Assembly: GCA_023053545.1 (NCBI GenBank)
Contig: JAKZAN010000105.1
Span: 1-64,000 of the forward strand
Reading direction: 5' to 3'
Length of the DNA: 64,000 nucleotides
Source: Lepidurus packardi
Taxonomy: Eukaryota; Arthropoda; Branchiopoda; Notostraca; Triopsidae
This document shows, piece after piece, positions 13,701 through 26,608 of this stretch. The notes under the pieces are model-generated. The model had not been told where the DNA came from, did no database searches, and was given only the letters and a program-made list of their open reading frames with translations. Position numbers and translations under genes: made by a program. Every line of letters begins with the position of its first letter. The stretch's first letter is position 1.

Positions 13701-16334
13701 AATAGCACGCGAGTCTGCTTTGCGTATGCGTATGAGGGGTTCGATGGTGATGCCTTCGACGAGCTGATCAAAAGAGCAGTGTAAGAGGCGAAAATCTGTA
13801 TAGTATTCGTTGATAAACACCCACCACGAAGCCTCATCAAATTCCTGGAACAATAGTTCGAATATAAGGGTGAGAAGAAGTTCTGTCGGTTCGGCGCGAA
13901 CTAGGTGGAGATTCGACCAGACTTTCGTCTAGTACTCGTCAAAAAAGACTTATCACGTTACGAAGGGTGGATGGCAAATCTCATCGTCATGGAGCTCAGC
14001 TTTCAGGAATCTGACTTAAGCAGCTATTTCACGGACGGACTGTTGCGGAAATGTGCCAATTTCGACCCAGCAGGACATCTGAGCAGAATCGAAATCCTGA
14101 ATCAGGAAGGGAGGGATAAGCTGTTGACAGTATTGAATGAACTGGCCAAGGTTCCCTCTTTTTAGGATCTCGAAGATGAGTACCTTTAGGAGTTACTAGA
14201 GTTCGTCAAAGCCAGAGAAGTCATAAAGTGTAAACTCCAAGTCGAGACAGACGCCATCAATAAGATGTACGTGTGTTCCAAGGAATATATCGCCCTCTCT
14301 CACAAGCTGGCATAACTCTTTAGAACTTATCTGAATCTCATCGGTATCAACCCTGAGCATGAAATCACCTTCGACCATTTCCTGAGCACCATTATGGACA
14401 TCATTGGTACTGCGACTTCCTTTAATGTTGACGAGGTTATCAAGGCAATCTCTCACAGGCTGTCTGAGTGTTTGGACATTTACACTTCGAATCTATTCGC
14501 GACTGCCCTGTACTTGAGGATGGATCTACTTGTGGAAAATAAAGTGACTTGGCAAGAGATGGAGAACATCCTTTATTAAGAACAACCTTTGGAGTTGATG
14601 GAGGCATTCTTACCAGGACCAAAGCTTGAAAGAGTGCAAGAGCAGTTTAAACTGCTCCCTCACCGAAGAGTGGAATTCTAGAACTTCATCGCATACCTCC
14701 TCAAAGCTGATATTTAGGAATAGGAGAAGATCCTGATCGAGATCAATCGGCAGAAGCTGACCTTCGGAGAAATGACTCTGCTGAAGAAGTATCTGACTCC
14801 GACCATTCTGGACAATGAAGTCGCCCCCAACATAAACCGATACCGCGACTATACCAGGACGGATCAGATGTTGGAGTCACCTGGCCGTCTATTTATCAGC
14901 TTTACTGATTCGTTCTTCTGGAAACAATATCTCAACGCTGACTCGGTTCTCCCTGGCATCCAGTCTATATTTTCTTCTAAAGTGTAGAACAGGCAGTTCC
15001 TCAGCTCAATCCAGGCCAAGTATATCCTCATTTTCAACGATATGGAGAGCATTTCCCACTTGCTGGCTCTCATTCCTAAGAGAATCGACCTTACTCAGAA
15101 AAGAGTGGTGCTAGTTCTCAACCGCCACGACCGCACACACCGTTCACGCAGAGTCTCTCTCAGTGCCTTCCCTAAGATTAGCTTCTAAAAGATTCTTCTA
15201 AAGTTCGAGTATGTCCTCAAATTCATCATCGATAACACTATCCCAGAAAACTCCATCCTCCTGGGCCTCAAAAGATCATCTTCGATAGCGAGCTACTAAG
15301 AAAACTCCAGCGCCGCTCGCAGCAACGATAACCTTTCTCGGAGAGAAAACTATGACGACAAAGGTCAAGTGGGGAAAGAGATCGCGACCAAAATTCTGAA
15401 TATAGTACACAGTAGGGCTCAAAGACAAAACAAATCCAAAAGGTCTGCCCGACCTCTTATAGCTAAGCCTAACTTCTTTGAATAGATCCTAACCCTCCAT
15501 AAAGTCGTGAGATCCCGGGTCCAATGGGATTGCATCGACCCTATCATCGTAGCCACTCTTCTGCCCAAACTGACCGACCGAAACTAGATTGAGTTCTGCC
15601 AATTTTTGTTTGCAGAGCCTAAACGGAGTTCCCATATTTTGAGGGTTCCAAGCAGATCGCCTATCGAGCTGAGAAACTATGCTTATGGAGCTTACTGCGT
15701 GTTCAGGTTCTGCAACCACACAATAGAGAACATAGACAACCCTAACTTGACAAAGCAGCAACTTTTATAAAAAATTCTGGCGAACTTCGATGTAAACAAG
15801 AACTTTACCCAGCGAAAAATGCCTACAGATTCCAAGCTCCGAACTTTCTTTTTGGATAATCTACAGACTTACAAAGACCTAGCAGTCCAGTAGATCGACA
15901 TCATTAAGAAGTGCATCGACATCGAGAGGGGGAAACTGCCTTTTAATGTTCGCAACTAGAGGCTGATCGACGCCTTCGATATCCAAAGAAGCACAGCTCG
16001 GCTTTCCTGTTACCTTGGGCGCTACAGATATTACCAATCTGAAGTCGAGAAGAAGTCGACTGCCACAATCGATATGGACAAAAATCATGACTTGCTTTAT
16101 CTGCTAAAGACGGTGTTCAATAAAGGAGCATTCAACTTCGATAGCAATGGTCGTGACCTGATGCTGCAGAAGAATGGGGTGGGGATCGGGTTGAGCTAGA
16201 CTGACAATGTGAGCATCGTGGATGGTGCCAACTACGTGAGTATTCCTCTGCGGACAGACCTGGACACGATTATCGTCAAGATGCCGATAACCCAGATTCC
16301 AGCTATCGACAACTTTACGGAACTGCTCTTCTGA
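4752..16334 (+). CDS. Giant divergent dynein heavy chain, probably ATPase-deficient
   Basis: Exons 4752-4999, 5035-12733, 12775-13065 and 13116-16334 join in one frame to about 3,818 residues, ending in TGA. Order of parts: Ser/Arg-rich start, long helical tail and linker (to residue ~1260), six-module AAA ring, coiled-coil stalk with microtubule-binding domain (genomic ~12250-13400), AAA5-AAA6 and a C-terminal domain. Dynein-like landmarks include the AAA1 entry segment EYEFAMIAGADTDCYLAAG and the AAA2 entry FLVGPALAGKSLVW. The AAA1 Walker A position reads GGLLGYSSEQLSK and its Walker B position WCIYHSLTGSR, so both motifs are lost. AAA3 reads GNAGSGLTS (Lys replaced by Leu) and AAA4 reads VNSSSLDCLSL. 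Only AAA2 keeps GxxxxGKS. The tail is some 600 residues shorter than in usual axonemal chains. The three introns (35, 41 and 50 nt) were placed by frame and splice signals; the start is the first ATG in frame. This is a dynein-family protein, but hydrolysis-driven motility is unlikely; vertebrate DNHD1 is a precedent for a divergent family member. Confidence 0.85.
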
Positions 16335-16390
16335 TCACTTAACTTAATGCTTATTAGTAATGCCGTGTCTGTATACTTTATCGATAATCA

Positions 16391-17901
16391 TCATGGTATT
16401 TTTAAACTATCCCACGATCCGGTCTTTTGATTCCCTATGATTTCTGTATTTCTATCGTTCGCCTCGAAGAAGTCGAACCGGAGCTTCAGCGAAGCAGGCT
16501 ATTCTGACTCTAAATACAATCCATCTATCTCCTGCTCCACCTCAGCATCTAGGAATAGATGCTGGTTCGAGACAATGACCCCTTATTCTGGCTGCTAAAC
16601 CATCGACTTTGTGTTCTTGCGTTCTATCAACCACTTCTCAGAAGACAATTCAGAGAAATCCATTATGGGGTTTCCAGACTAGTTTACGAGTTCGATCCCT
16701 TACTTGTCTAGAAAATTGTAGATTTGCTCGTAAAATGCCTTGAGGACTGCTGCAGGGTTGGGAGACACAGCTTTAGCCTTGACCAGTTCTTGTAGAATCT
16801 GCTCTTGAGAGTAGTTCTACCAAAGGTAACTCAGAAGAGTGGTGAGTCGGTGGGACTCGGAGTCTTCGGAGTTACTCGTAAGTTCTCTAATGATCGCTTA
16901 AATCTTACTAGAAATAGGAATCTAGAGAATGAAAAGACATCATGATTACGTCAACGGTGGACCCATAGCAGAGGACATACTCGGCGGTATTGTCGACAGT
17001 GACGTTAATAATGTCTACACTCAAGTCCATAGTCTCTTATCTGATACAGGCATGGAAAATGCAGTTACCTTTCGAGCAGTTCAAGGATGTTCTTGTTCAT
17101 GCGGGTCACGTCGTCCAGCTTGAAGCAGTGCGGCAGGATCAGCATCACATTCGGGCACCGCAGGAACGCTTAGATAAATACGCTGAAGACTGAAGCATAG
17201 GTTTCATGGAAGTCTGAGAAGGCGAACAGTTGGCTCAGATCCAGAATTATGACATCATTCTCTCTATCCAATATATTGCGCAGGTACTTCGGGGAGGCTC
17301 TGAAGAAGCTGAGGCCCCCTAGGCTACAGGGCTAGTTGTTCATTTCTTAGTTGATGATGTGGAAGTGCACTTTGGACGGGTTGGCAGCGATGATCGAGAG
17401 ATACTGCTCCTCCAGCATCTTGGCATTGCGAAGCACAAAGTAACCCTTTAAGTGATTATCTGCAATTCGACTCATTATTTTCCTGAGCAAGAACATCTCT
17501 GCCTCCCGTGTGGTCTCGAACTGATTGTTAAAGATGGTTTCCTTCAGAAAGAAACAAAGATTTTTGTCTACTGAATTCTTGATGAACACAGCGCGTACGA
17601 AAGGTATACTACACTCCTATGCAGACCTCGACAGCTCTCTAGGGCTAAAGCTGTGGTACGAGTCGATCTTCTTGCGAGTCCGGAGCGGACTGCCGAGGAC
17701 TGGACTGCTGAGTAGGGTATTTATAGGACACGGTTTATGTTCGATAGGAGTTTTGAAAAGAGGCGTCTATGGGATAGGAGATGGGTTCGTAGTTGAGGGT
17801 TGGGAGTGGTTGGGGTTGGGGGAAAGAGGTTCTTGGAGAGGAGAGGGCTAAGGGCGAAGACAGCAGAAGAGGCAAGTATAGAGAAAGTTATTTCTCGTCA
17901 T
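16391..17901 (-). CDS. Unknown 484-residue protein, possible AK7-type Rossmann domain
   Basis: Exons 17901-17069, 17040-16950 and 16921-16391 give 484 residues ending in TGA. Both introns are exactly 28 nt and restore one frame through otherwise conflicting reading frames. The first ~90 residues are Pro/Ser/Thr-rich and look disordered. A folded region follows, starting VRAVFIKNSVDKNLCFFLKE, then DVIILDLSQLF and NVMLILPHCFKLDDV, then EYVLCYGSTVD; the order resembles the NAD-binding-like half of AK7 proteins (compare IFISNIDSD, CDIIILDL and ICYGMLYG in the gene at 2747-4569). The C-terminal third is acidic and helical. It converges on the dynein gene with a 56-base gap. The family assignment is weak; the gene itself is well supported by frame, composition and clean termini. 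Confidence 0.65.
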
Positions 17902-18021
17902 GATTGGAAGAGAGGTGCTGGCTTATATTGATAAAAATATTACAAGATCAAGTTTAAAATAAAAGGACGTTTCGTGCACGTCCCAGAGCTGTTTAAAAAC
18001 ATTACATAAAAACAACCTGTG

Positions 18022-19887
18022 TCACGAGGAACCTGCTCCTCCCTCTACTTCTGTACCATCATTCTATTTCCCTCCTGCTTCCTATTTATCTTCTGAGGTT
18101 CCCTCTTTACCTTCAGAGTTGTCTCCGCCCGCCCTCACACTCGACTATACACTCTATCCTGTCTCATTTGGCTTAACATCTTGTCCATTTTAGGTACTCA
18201 CGACATTCTTTGATTGTTGAACCTCGTCCAACTTTCCAATCAGAGTGTCATAAAAATCCCCGTCTTCGTCTTCCTCTGCATGAGGGTTGAGGCTCTTATC
18301 GCCTCTAAAGTAGTCGTCCTTAGGCCCAGCAGCTTCTTGGAAAGCCTCCACAAAGCTATCCAAGTCAATGCCGAAACCATCCTTCAGTGTAACAATTGAG
18401 CTTTCTAAGGGCATTTATTTATTGGCATAGTATGAGTTATACTGGATGTAGCCTGTAACGTAGTCAATAAACTAGGCTTATTGTTCTGCTACCTGCTTTG
18501 GCCTGAAGAGTTCTTCACAGAGACAAACTATCTTGTTGGTTGCGTCCCCCCCATCATCTCTGTTATCCAATATGGTTTCAAAGGTGTAGATGATGTTTTC
18601 TCCCGGGCATGTCGAGGAAGATTCGTCCAGAACAAAGAGAGTAACAGGGTGGACGAAATCCTTATGATCATAGATATGGCACAAGATTGGGCCATGCGAA
18701 TTGCATAGCAACTCTTCAGGTTTCTTGGCTATTATAATGACTCTAAGCAGGTACTCGAGCGAAGCCTGAGACTCTTTGGCCTGGACACAGTTGATATGAT
18801 TGACGTACGGAGGACTAACGTATAATTTCTTTGCCGTGATCAGCCCCTCGGGTGCCAAATTACTCTTCACTTTGAGCTTGTCTCCTTCAACTTCCACACC
18901 TTCGATGGTTATCTTAGGGTGCAGGATAAAGATAGTTCCAAAAATAGATCCGATCCTACTGTAAGCTTGAGGAATATCTCCGATGCCGTTGTCTACGTAA
19001 AGGTAGGGTGTTTCGCCATACACTCCACATGATTTGACGAACTTCCCGAACTTCTCGATCATGCTCCTCACAGTGTAGTCTTTTTGCAAGAAGACTGGAA
19101 TCGGATCTGTGATTTTTCGCTGGTAGTTGCAAATGACATAGGCGATGAGAGACACAAGCTTTATGTTGTTGGCGCATAGCTTCTGCAAAAATGGCAGACA
19201 AAATTTATCCAGGTTCTCGCGGAACTCTGTCTCTAGAGACTTATCCAGAGGGACGTCTTTGTCTAATTCGCTGGTGGAATTAGCGTCTGATTCGATGTTG
19301 TTATGAGCATAGTAGAGCTTCATTAGAGTATGCAGGGCCTTCAGTAGATTTTTCTTCTCGAGCATGCCTAGAACTTTGGTGTCAAAGATCATACCCTTGG
19401 TTAGTGGAACTACTTCGAGCTTACCCTTGACATAGAATAGGAGCTTATTGACGATCCTGAAATCCATATATTTGTCCATTTCGGCTTGCTTAAGGAGCTC
19501 ACACGTGATACTGGAACCATAAAAGAACCTGGGTTGGATGTCGATGCTGAAGTTACGCAGTTTTTGGTTACCCTTGCGATACTCAAAGTTCTGTTCATTC
19601 AGTGCACGGAATTTCTAAGGGGTAACTATCCTGTAAGGAAGGCAGCAAGGACCTTAGGGGTCATTCACGGTAGTCGAGAACTCATGGAACTATTTAAAGG
19701 ATACGGTTTTGAGTCCGGAACCATAGGTCTTCTGGATGTCAAGAACGAGACCACGCTGTTTGTTGATTTTGGAGAGGTGAGCTGCCAGCATGCACTCAGG
19801 CAGTCCAGTGCCGAGGACGAGATAGTCATAGTCGTACTGGTCTGGCTCGAGGGTGAAGGGGAGTTGCGTGTAGTAGGGATCTTGCAT
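18022..19887 (-). CDS. Rab escort protein / GDI superfamily
   Basis: A single open frame of 621 residues runs from ATG at 19887 to TGA 18022-18024. The N-terminal dinucleotide-fold signature YDYLVLGTGLPECMLAAHLS is typical of Rab GDP-dissociation inhibitors and Rab escort proteins. It is followed by a segment reading FSIDIQPRFFYG and MDKYMDFRIVNKLLFYVKGK, then SRIGSIFGTIFILHP and a divergent C-terminal half. The length and the long acidic Ser/Gly/Glu tail favour Rab escort protein over GDI (about 450 residues). Rab escort protein presents new Rab GTPases to geranylgeranyl transferase II in the cytosol. TAA/TAG codons are read as Glu, for example in the TPEKFRALNEQ region. It has no intron and a divergent promoter shared with the YAK1 gene (221 bases). 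Confidence 0.85.
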
Positions 19888-20108
19888 AGGGGGTGGATTG
19901 GCGGGAGCTAGAGGTGTTATAAAACTATCCTGCCGGGTTGTGTAATTTAAATAACATATCTGTCTGATTCGTACGGGAGGTAGGGATGGGAGGCTACGGT
20001 TTATACGATACAGCCAGTATAGGGATGTGGGTGTTTTTAACTATACGTGCATTTAACTCCAAGCACCCACCTCTTCCGCCAGCACCAATATACGTTTATT
20101 ATCGAGCT

Positions 20109-21744
<1,636 letters not shown>

Positions 21745-22007
21745 GCATCCATATAGGGTTTGAGGCTGATGAAGATTGAGATAGATAATCATAGTGGCTT
21801 ATACTGTATAAATAGTAATCTGAGTTACTCGATAAAGTGCCGAGTTTTATGTGGACAGCGAGACAGAGGCTGGTTTGGTCCCGACTATTCATTTGGAATA
21901 TGACGGAAACCTCTATCTCTTATTTCGGGCAAAGCCTAGACAATACATGCATTATTATAAACTTGCAATTATCTCATACCCTTATCTTATCCAAACGCCC
22001 ACTCCTT

Positions 22008-23093
22008 ATGTCCGAGCGTCCTGTCGAAGCCAAGATCGAGGACTTCACTTGTTCTGAGTGCAAGAAGAAGTTCCAGAACCATACAACCTACTACACCCAC
22101 ATGAAGACCCACGAAAACAAAGCAGACCTCGACAGTGTTCCCAAGGTCCCCAAGGTAGAGCATCAGCGGAAGATCGTAAAGACCAACAGCGAGTAACAGC
22201 TTCCCTAGGAAGAATCCGCTTAGAAGAGCAAGCCGAAAGTATAAAGACACAAAGTGATGAGTTTTTGTTAGGATGCTTAAAAAAAGGGGGCTCCCAAAAC
22301 ACAGATGAAGAATAAAGGATTCGAGCAATACCAGCAGGACTTAGAAGACAAGATCTACAGTTTCCTGGGCGAGCTCGGATAGAAAAATGTAGACCTCAAT
22401 CGCGAGTCGGACAATGTAACAACACCCATTTCTCATGCCTACGACGCCTACAGAGCCAAGAAGACTCCGACCGCATGATGGGCCAGGCCAACTACCTTGA
22501 GAACAATGTTGTTCGCACTCCCTTCGAAAATGAGTTCGACGTCAAAAAGTAGATCCCCGACATCGGCCAAGAAAGTGCGAGTCTTTGCAGTATCCTGAAA
22601 TCGGAGACACTGATTCTCCACTAGAAGCTGGCTGCTGAGCGTGAGCAATGGTAAGTCTCATAAGATGCGATTAGCTTTAATGTGTAGGGAATTCCGAGAC
22701 CCGATCGAAATGGATAAGAGTGAAGACGCGGAGTTCAGCCTCGTGAACGTGACGAGCGTCCTCAATAACTACAAAAAGAAGAATCTGGTTTTACTTCATC
22801 CTGAGTTCTCGGTGTTCTTGTTGTGGCTGGCCAAGATCTGCAAAACTGCTTCGTGGAAGGAATTCTACTTCGTGATAGCGTACACCCTCAGCTAGTTTGA
22901 CAAGCATCTGAAGGCAAACAAGGCCGAAAAGAACCAGCTGAATTGGAAGCAGTTCAGTACTGATTTCGGGGGCAAGGTCGAGGCCCAGACACCCGAACTA
23001 CTGGAGCAAAAAACCCAAATCATGGACAAAACAGACCTTACAACCTTCCTAAAACTGTACTTCAAGTGGGTGATGTATTTTGATGTATTCTGA
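22008..23093 (+). CDS. Protein with one C2H2 zinc finger, unknown function
   Basis: Exons 22008-22415, 22454-22650 and 22688-23093 give 336 residues ending in TGA. Near the N-terminus there is a single classical finger, CSECKKKFQNHTTYYTHMKTH (C-x2-C-x12-H-x3-H). A basic linker follows with several in-frame TAA/TAG codons read as Glu, then a segment starting KGFEQYQQDLEDKIYSFLGELG and a compact C-terminal domain rich in Leu, Phe and Trp. Introns are 38 and 37 nt. An in-frame upstream ATG at 21837 exists, but it would add residues lacking any family sign, so 22008 is preferred. One finger alone rarely gives sequence-specific DNA binding; an RNA-binding or protein-contact role is equally possible. 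The gene is tandem downstream of the YAK1 gene. Confidence 0.7.
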
Positions 23094-23479
23094 TGAGTAG
23101 CGTGGATTCGGTGGCTGTGCTAGTTTTCAAGTGCAGAGTGCAAATATGAGGAGCATGTTAGTAGAAACACGATGGCTGTGCCAAAAATAGCAGAAGAGGG
23201 CAAAAGGATGGAATACTCCTTTAAGTTAAGGGCATAATGCATTAAGAGTATGGGTATGCTTAGATCTTGGGTTTGAATTGGAGAATTGATATTGGGGCAG
23301 CTTTCTATATGTTACATATCAGAGAAAAAGAAACCACGCAAAGCACGGGGTTCACAATGGAGCAAGGATCTTCTATCCAAGCTCCCGACGTCCGACATCC
23401 TCGTCCCTTTTTCAAAACTAATATCTTTTTGTTCCATATGCTCGCCACACCCTCGTCCATAACTTGCTCATCCTCTCCT
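23094..23479. other. Convergent intergenic region
   Basis: This stretch lies between the ends of two convergent genes. A plus-strand frame from 23267 runs antisense into the next gene and shows no family features. No repeat or RNA gene is visible. Confidence 0.4.
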
Positions 23480-23911
23480 TCAGATGTTCTACAGCAGTCC
23501 TCTCTCGCTGCTACTCGCAGTAGAGGAAGGACTGCTTACTCCGTCACCGTCAATCGATCTCGAAGGCACGCAAATAGTGGTTTTCTGTTCGCCGAACTTT
23601 GCAGCCACAATTGTTTCCAAACTGGTCGGGCGGGAAGCCGAGAAATCGGGAAGAGGAGTGCAGACGGGGTCATTTATGGCGTAAGAGGCCTCGAGTTCGA
23701 TTTCCTTACGGTTCATTTTGAAGACAACAGTGATGACGACGAGGGTGAGTGCGAGCAGAATGAGGAGGATTTCGATAATGACGTAGAGTGATTGCTGGAG
23801 GCCGCACTCCTGGTAGGATCCGCAGTAGGCAGCAGCGTTGGGGACGGGGATGCAGCAGGTGTTGCAGGCCAGGGGCGCGCAGAAGTCGAAGTTGTTGGTA
23901 ATACTCTGCAT
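23480..23911 (-). CDS. Small Cys-rich single-pass membrane protein
   Basis: ATG at 23911 to TGA 23480-23482 gives 143 residues without an intron. The first ~40 residues contain seven cysteines (motif CNTCCIP and later CGSYQECG), suggesting a disulfide-bonded luminal or extracellular domain, although no cleavable signal peptide is evident. One hydrophobic span of about 24 residues follows (LYVIIEILLILLALTLVVIT), then a Ser/Thr/Pro-rich cytosolic-type tail. The layout (small Cys cluster, one span, polar tail) resembles the small membrane protein at 2326-2688 in general form only. Family not recognised. Confidence 0.6.
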
Positions 23912-24401
23912 GGTGCGTGTTGAGGAGTCGATATTAGTGACTTATTGTTTTATGTCTGGATGTTGTGTTTTTATTCGAATGCTTTGTTCAAAGAGCCTAC
24001 TAACAAGGAGTTTTATTTTCCAAAACTCCAACCCGACACGCACGTTACTCTCTTAATGACCAACCCCAACCCCAGCCGCCCTCTTTCCGCCCCATCTTCC
24101 CAACACCCTTGGCTCTGCAAAACGCACACGTTCGCCTACCCTCTGTCTGGCATGTGGTATGAACAACTAATGGATACTGAACTGGCTGGAGAGCGTTGGT
24201 TTTGAGAACAGCCCCAATGAATTGTTGGGAGACTGGCTATTATAAGGGAGGGTGGTTATTGGCGAGACAATTTTTTAGTTGAGAGAAATATTTGAGAAAG
24301 TGGAAGGATCGCAGGATAGAGGCGAGACGGCAGCAGGATAATAATAATTTATTAAATTATTAAATATTCGCACAGCAATATACACCACACCACCCTCCAC
24401 C
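23912..24401. other. Divergent intergenic region
   Basis: About 490 bases separate two divergently transcribed genes and probably hold both promoters. The last 80 bases before the right-hand ATG are very A/T-rich. A plus-strand frame at 23945-24205 has no recognisable features. Confidence 0.45.
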
Positions 24402-25327
24402 ATGGCCTCTGAAAAACCCACAAGTAACTGCCCCCCCTTCATTTCCCAGAACTTGTCGATTGGACCAACCTCAGCAGCGACGAAGACGAGGAGCCCGCAG
24501 ACCAGCCTGCTCCCGCGCCCGCCACCGCCACCGCCAGACCCAGCCCCACCACTTCTACCCCTTCCTAAACCGCTCCTCAACAACCCCGTACCCAGAAAAA
24601 ACCGTCTTCTTCTGGAGAGTCCAACATCATTCCCTACAGAGAAGCGTCTAGACGCACTGGTCCTACGTACCCTGACGCTCATCGTGTGAAAGGCGGCTTC
24701 AAACCTGAAGAGGCCAAGAAAAAGGCTACCAATATCAAGGCTGCTGTACTCTCTGTTGCTTATGTTTTTTTCTTTTGGTGCTTAGAGAAATCCTTTTGAT
24801 ATCGGTGCCGGCTCAGACGACGAAGAAGAACAGACCACACAGCCCCAGGCGCCAACCGAATAGCAAAACACATAATAACCCCAGAAGGAAGAAACCCCTG
24901 CTGCTCAGTCCCTAATCGTCGAATTCCAGTCTAAGAAGAAATCTAAACCCGTGAAGCCCAAAGAGGAAGACGATTTCGATGCACTCGTTCAAGAAATTGA
25001 GCAAGCTGGTACCAAGAAACCTCAACCTGCTGGCGAGGGAAAGAAAAAGAAGAAGGCCAAGGAAGAACCTGCAAAGAACAACGAACAGCCTGCCAAAACC
25101 GTAGAAAGAGCTGTCGAACCTGCTCAACCCGCCCAGCCGGAATAGATGTAACTATCCTATATGTAATAAGGCGTAGTATTTCGATTGAGGAGTTGAGGAA
25201 GCTCAAGGCAAAGGAGGCAGCAAAAGCTAAAGAGGCAAAGAAGAAGCCAGACCTAGGTGCTGCCCAAAGGGAAATCGAGCAGCGCGCCAAAAAGACCAAG
25301 GCCAAGAAGGAAGAAATAGACCTGTGA
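24402..25327 (+). CDS. Low-complexity Lys/Glu/Pro/Ala-rich protein
   Basis: Exons 24402-24423, 24450-24745, 24786-25147 and 25177-25327 give 276 residues ending in TGA. The protein starts MASEKPTKLVDWTNLSSDED, continues into a Pro/Ala/Thr-rich stretch, a basic block, a short NPFDIGAGSDDEEE segment, a Lys-rich block and a C-terminal helix beginning ISIEELRKLKAKEAAKAKEA. Introns are 26, 40 and 29 nt; each restores the frame and all follow GT-AG. The mix of acidic start, NPFD segment and basic helices is reminiscent of ribosome- or mRNA-associated factors such as the Stm1/SERBP1 group, but this is a compositional impression rather than a match. In-frame TAA/TAG codons are clustered in the acidic parts, as expected for Glu. 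Confidence 0.65.
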
Positions 25328-25431
25328 GATGGGCAAGCATTGTGTATTCCTCTATTTAAAATGTGATCAGGATTTACAAACTTAGACTTGGAAAAATGGA
25401 ACACTTCTATATTAGGATTGCTACTCTGTAT

Positions 25432-26608
25432 TCAGCAGATTCGGCTCAAACTCCGATCCAGGATCACGGCGCCGGCCAGCGTCCCTGTTCTCTTCGAGAT
25501 CACCTTCTTCTCGGTCACTTCGCCGATCTTCTCCCCCAATAAATACCCTGCCGCGTCGATCGTGAAGTACCCCAGCTCCACATCGTTGTTGCCCTTGTGG
25601 TACCGCAGGAAGACATAGATTTCAGCATGTTTCCTGATGGATCTCTTCCTGAATCTGAACCCGAAGATGTGCGCCGCAAACCGACTCACTGGGATGAACT
25701 AAGAAGCTACAATGTTTCCTCCGATGTTCACTTCCAGCGACATTTCCGAGTAGGGGTCTTCTGACAGTTTCTGTTTGTGGAGCTCGAAATCCCTTATCTT
25801 GATCTTGAGTAAATGCCTGCCCTCACCGTTGAGGACCGGCACCAGACTGATGGGACTGCTATCCTGAAATTATCGGAGTTCTGGAAAACATGCTAATTGA
25901 GAAGTTACTTTTCATGCGAAGAGAAGATGGGCTCGTCATGGGTTTAGCAAAAGCACTCTTGGTCGATTTCGAAAACTTCTAGCTTTACCTGAATCCATCG
26001 TTTTCCTTGTCCTTCTCCTAGGCTTGGTCGGTTGGCTCTGGCTCCTCCTTCGTGTCTTATTAGGGTTCATGCTGAGCTTCCTCAGAAATATCACCCGATT
26101 TCTCACTGATTTTAGGGAAATCGGCTGTGCTGGTTTTGCTCCACTTCTGAACGTTGATACACACCTTCACTAAAGGGTACTCCTTGGCACTCTGGTGGTT
26201 GCGATACAGTTATTTCAATCTCTAAGATCTCCTTTTTTCGATGCTGCGATTTATCTAGGCTACCTCACCACAGCCCAAGGAAGGTATATTGTTGGAGGCA
26301 CTGCACGGCAGTCCATTATTGTCTACATGCATGGTTTTATGTTTCTTATGGCCTAAGGACAAGAGTCTCAAGGGTTTGTCGGGGCTGTTGACGATGGGAG
26401 AGCGGCGGGGGTTCTGAAGACATTTCATGAGGCGTGAGTTTTCGATTTCTAATTGGCGGGTGAGGATTGAGGAGGAGGAGTGATTATTCTTGAGAAAATG
26501 AGAGTCTTTGCGGTCGAGGTGTGGGGGTTTGCGGTGCATGATGGAGGAAAGATTGTCGAGGTGTTGGAAGTACTTCTGGTTCTCCTCCCACTCCTTGTAT
26601 TTCTTCAT
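25432..26608 (-). CDS. CFAP97/Hemingway-like candidate with C-terminal beta-rich domain
   Basis: Exons 26608-25909 and 25880-25432 (28-nt intron) give 382 residues ending in TGA. The N-terminal third contains MKKYKEWEENQKYFQHLDNL and later LEIENSRLMKCLQN, which recalls the KIAA1430/CFAP97 (Hemingway) motif of ciliary proteins where a helix of the form ENxRLLxRL follows basic residues. The middle is charged and disordered with several Glu codons spelled TAA/TAG. The last ~150 residues are beta-rich (for example ISLVPVLNGEGRHLLKIKIRD, IYVFLRYHKGNNDVELGYFT) and could be a C2-type fold. Both assignments are tentative. The 3' ends of this gene and the Lys/Glu-rich gene converge with a 104-base gap. 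Confidence 0.55.

Noticed and set aside
17525-17851. Plus-strand frame of 108 residues
   Set aside because: It is antisense to the first exon of the 484-residue gene, whose three exons join cleanly; the plus frame is low-complexity Gly/Arg at its end.
23267-23791. Plus-strand frame of 174 residues
   Set aside because: It is antisense to the Cys-rich membrane protein and its composition is that of a reverse-complement shadow.
23945-24205. Plus-strand frame of 86 residues ending in TGA
   Set aside because: It lies in a divergent promoter region, has no recognisable domain, and no intron or context supports it.
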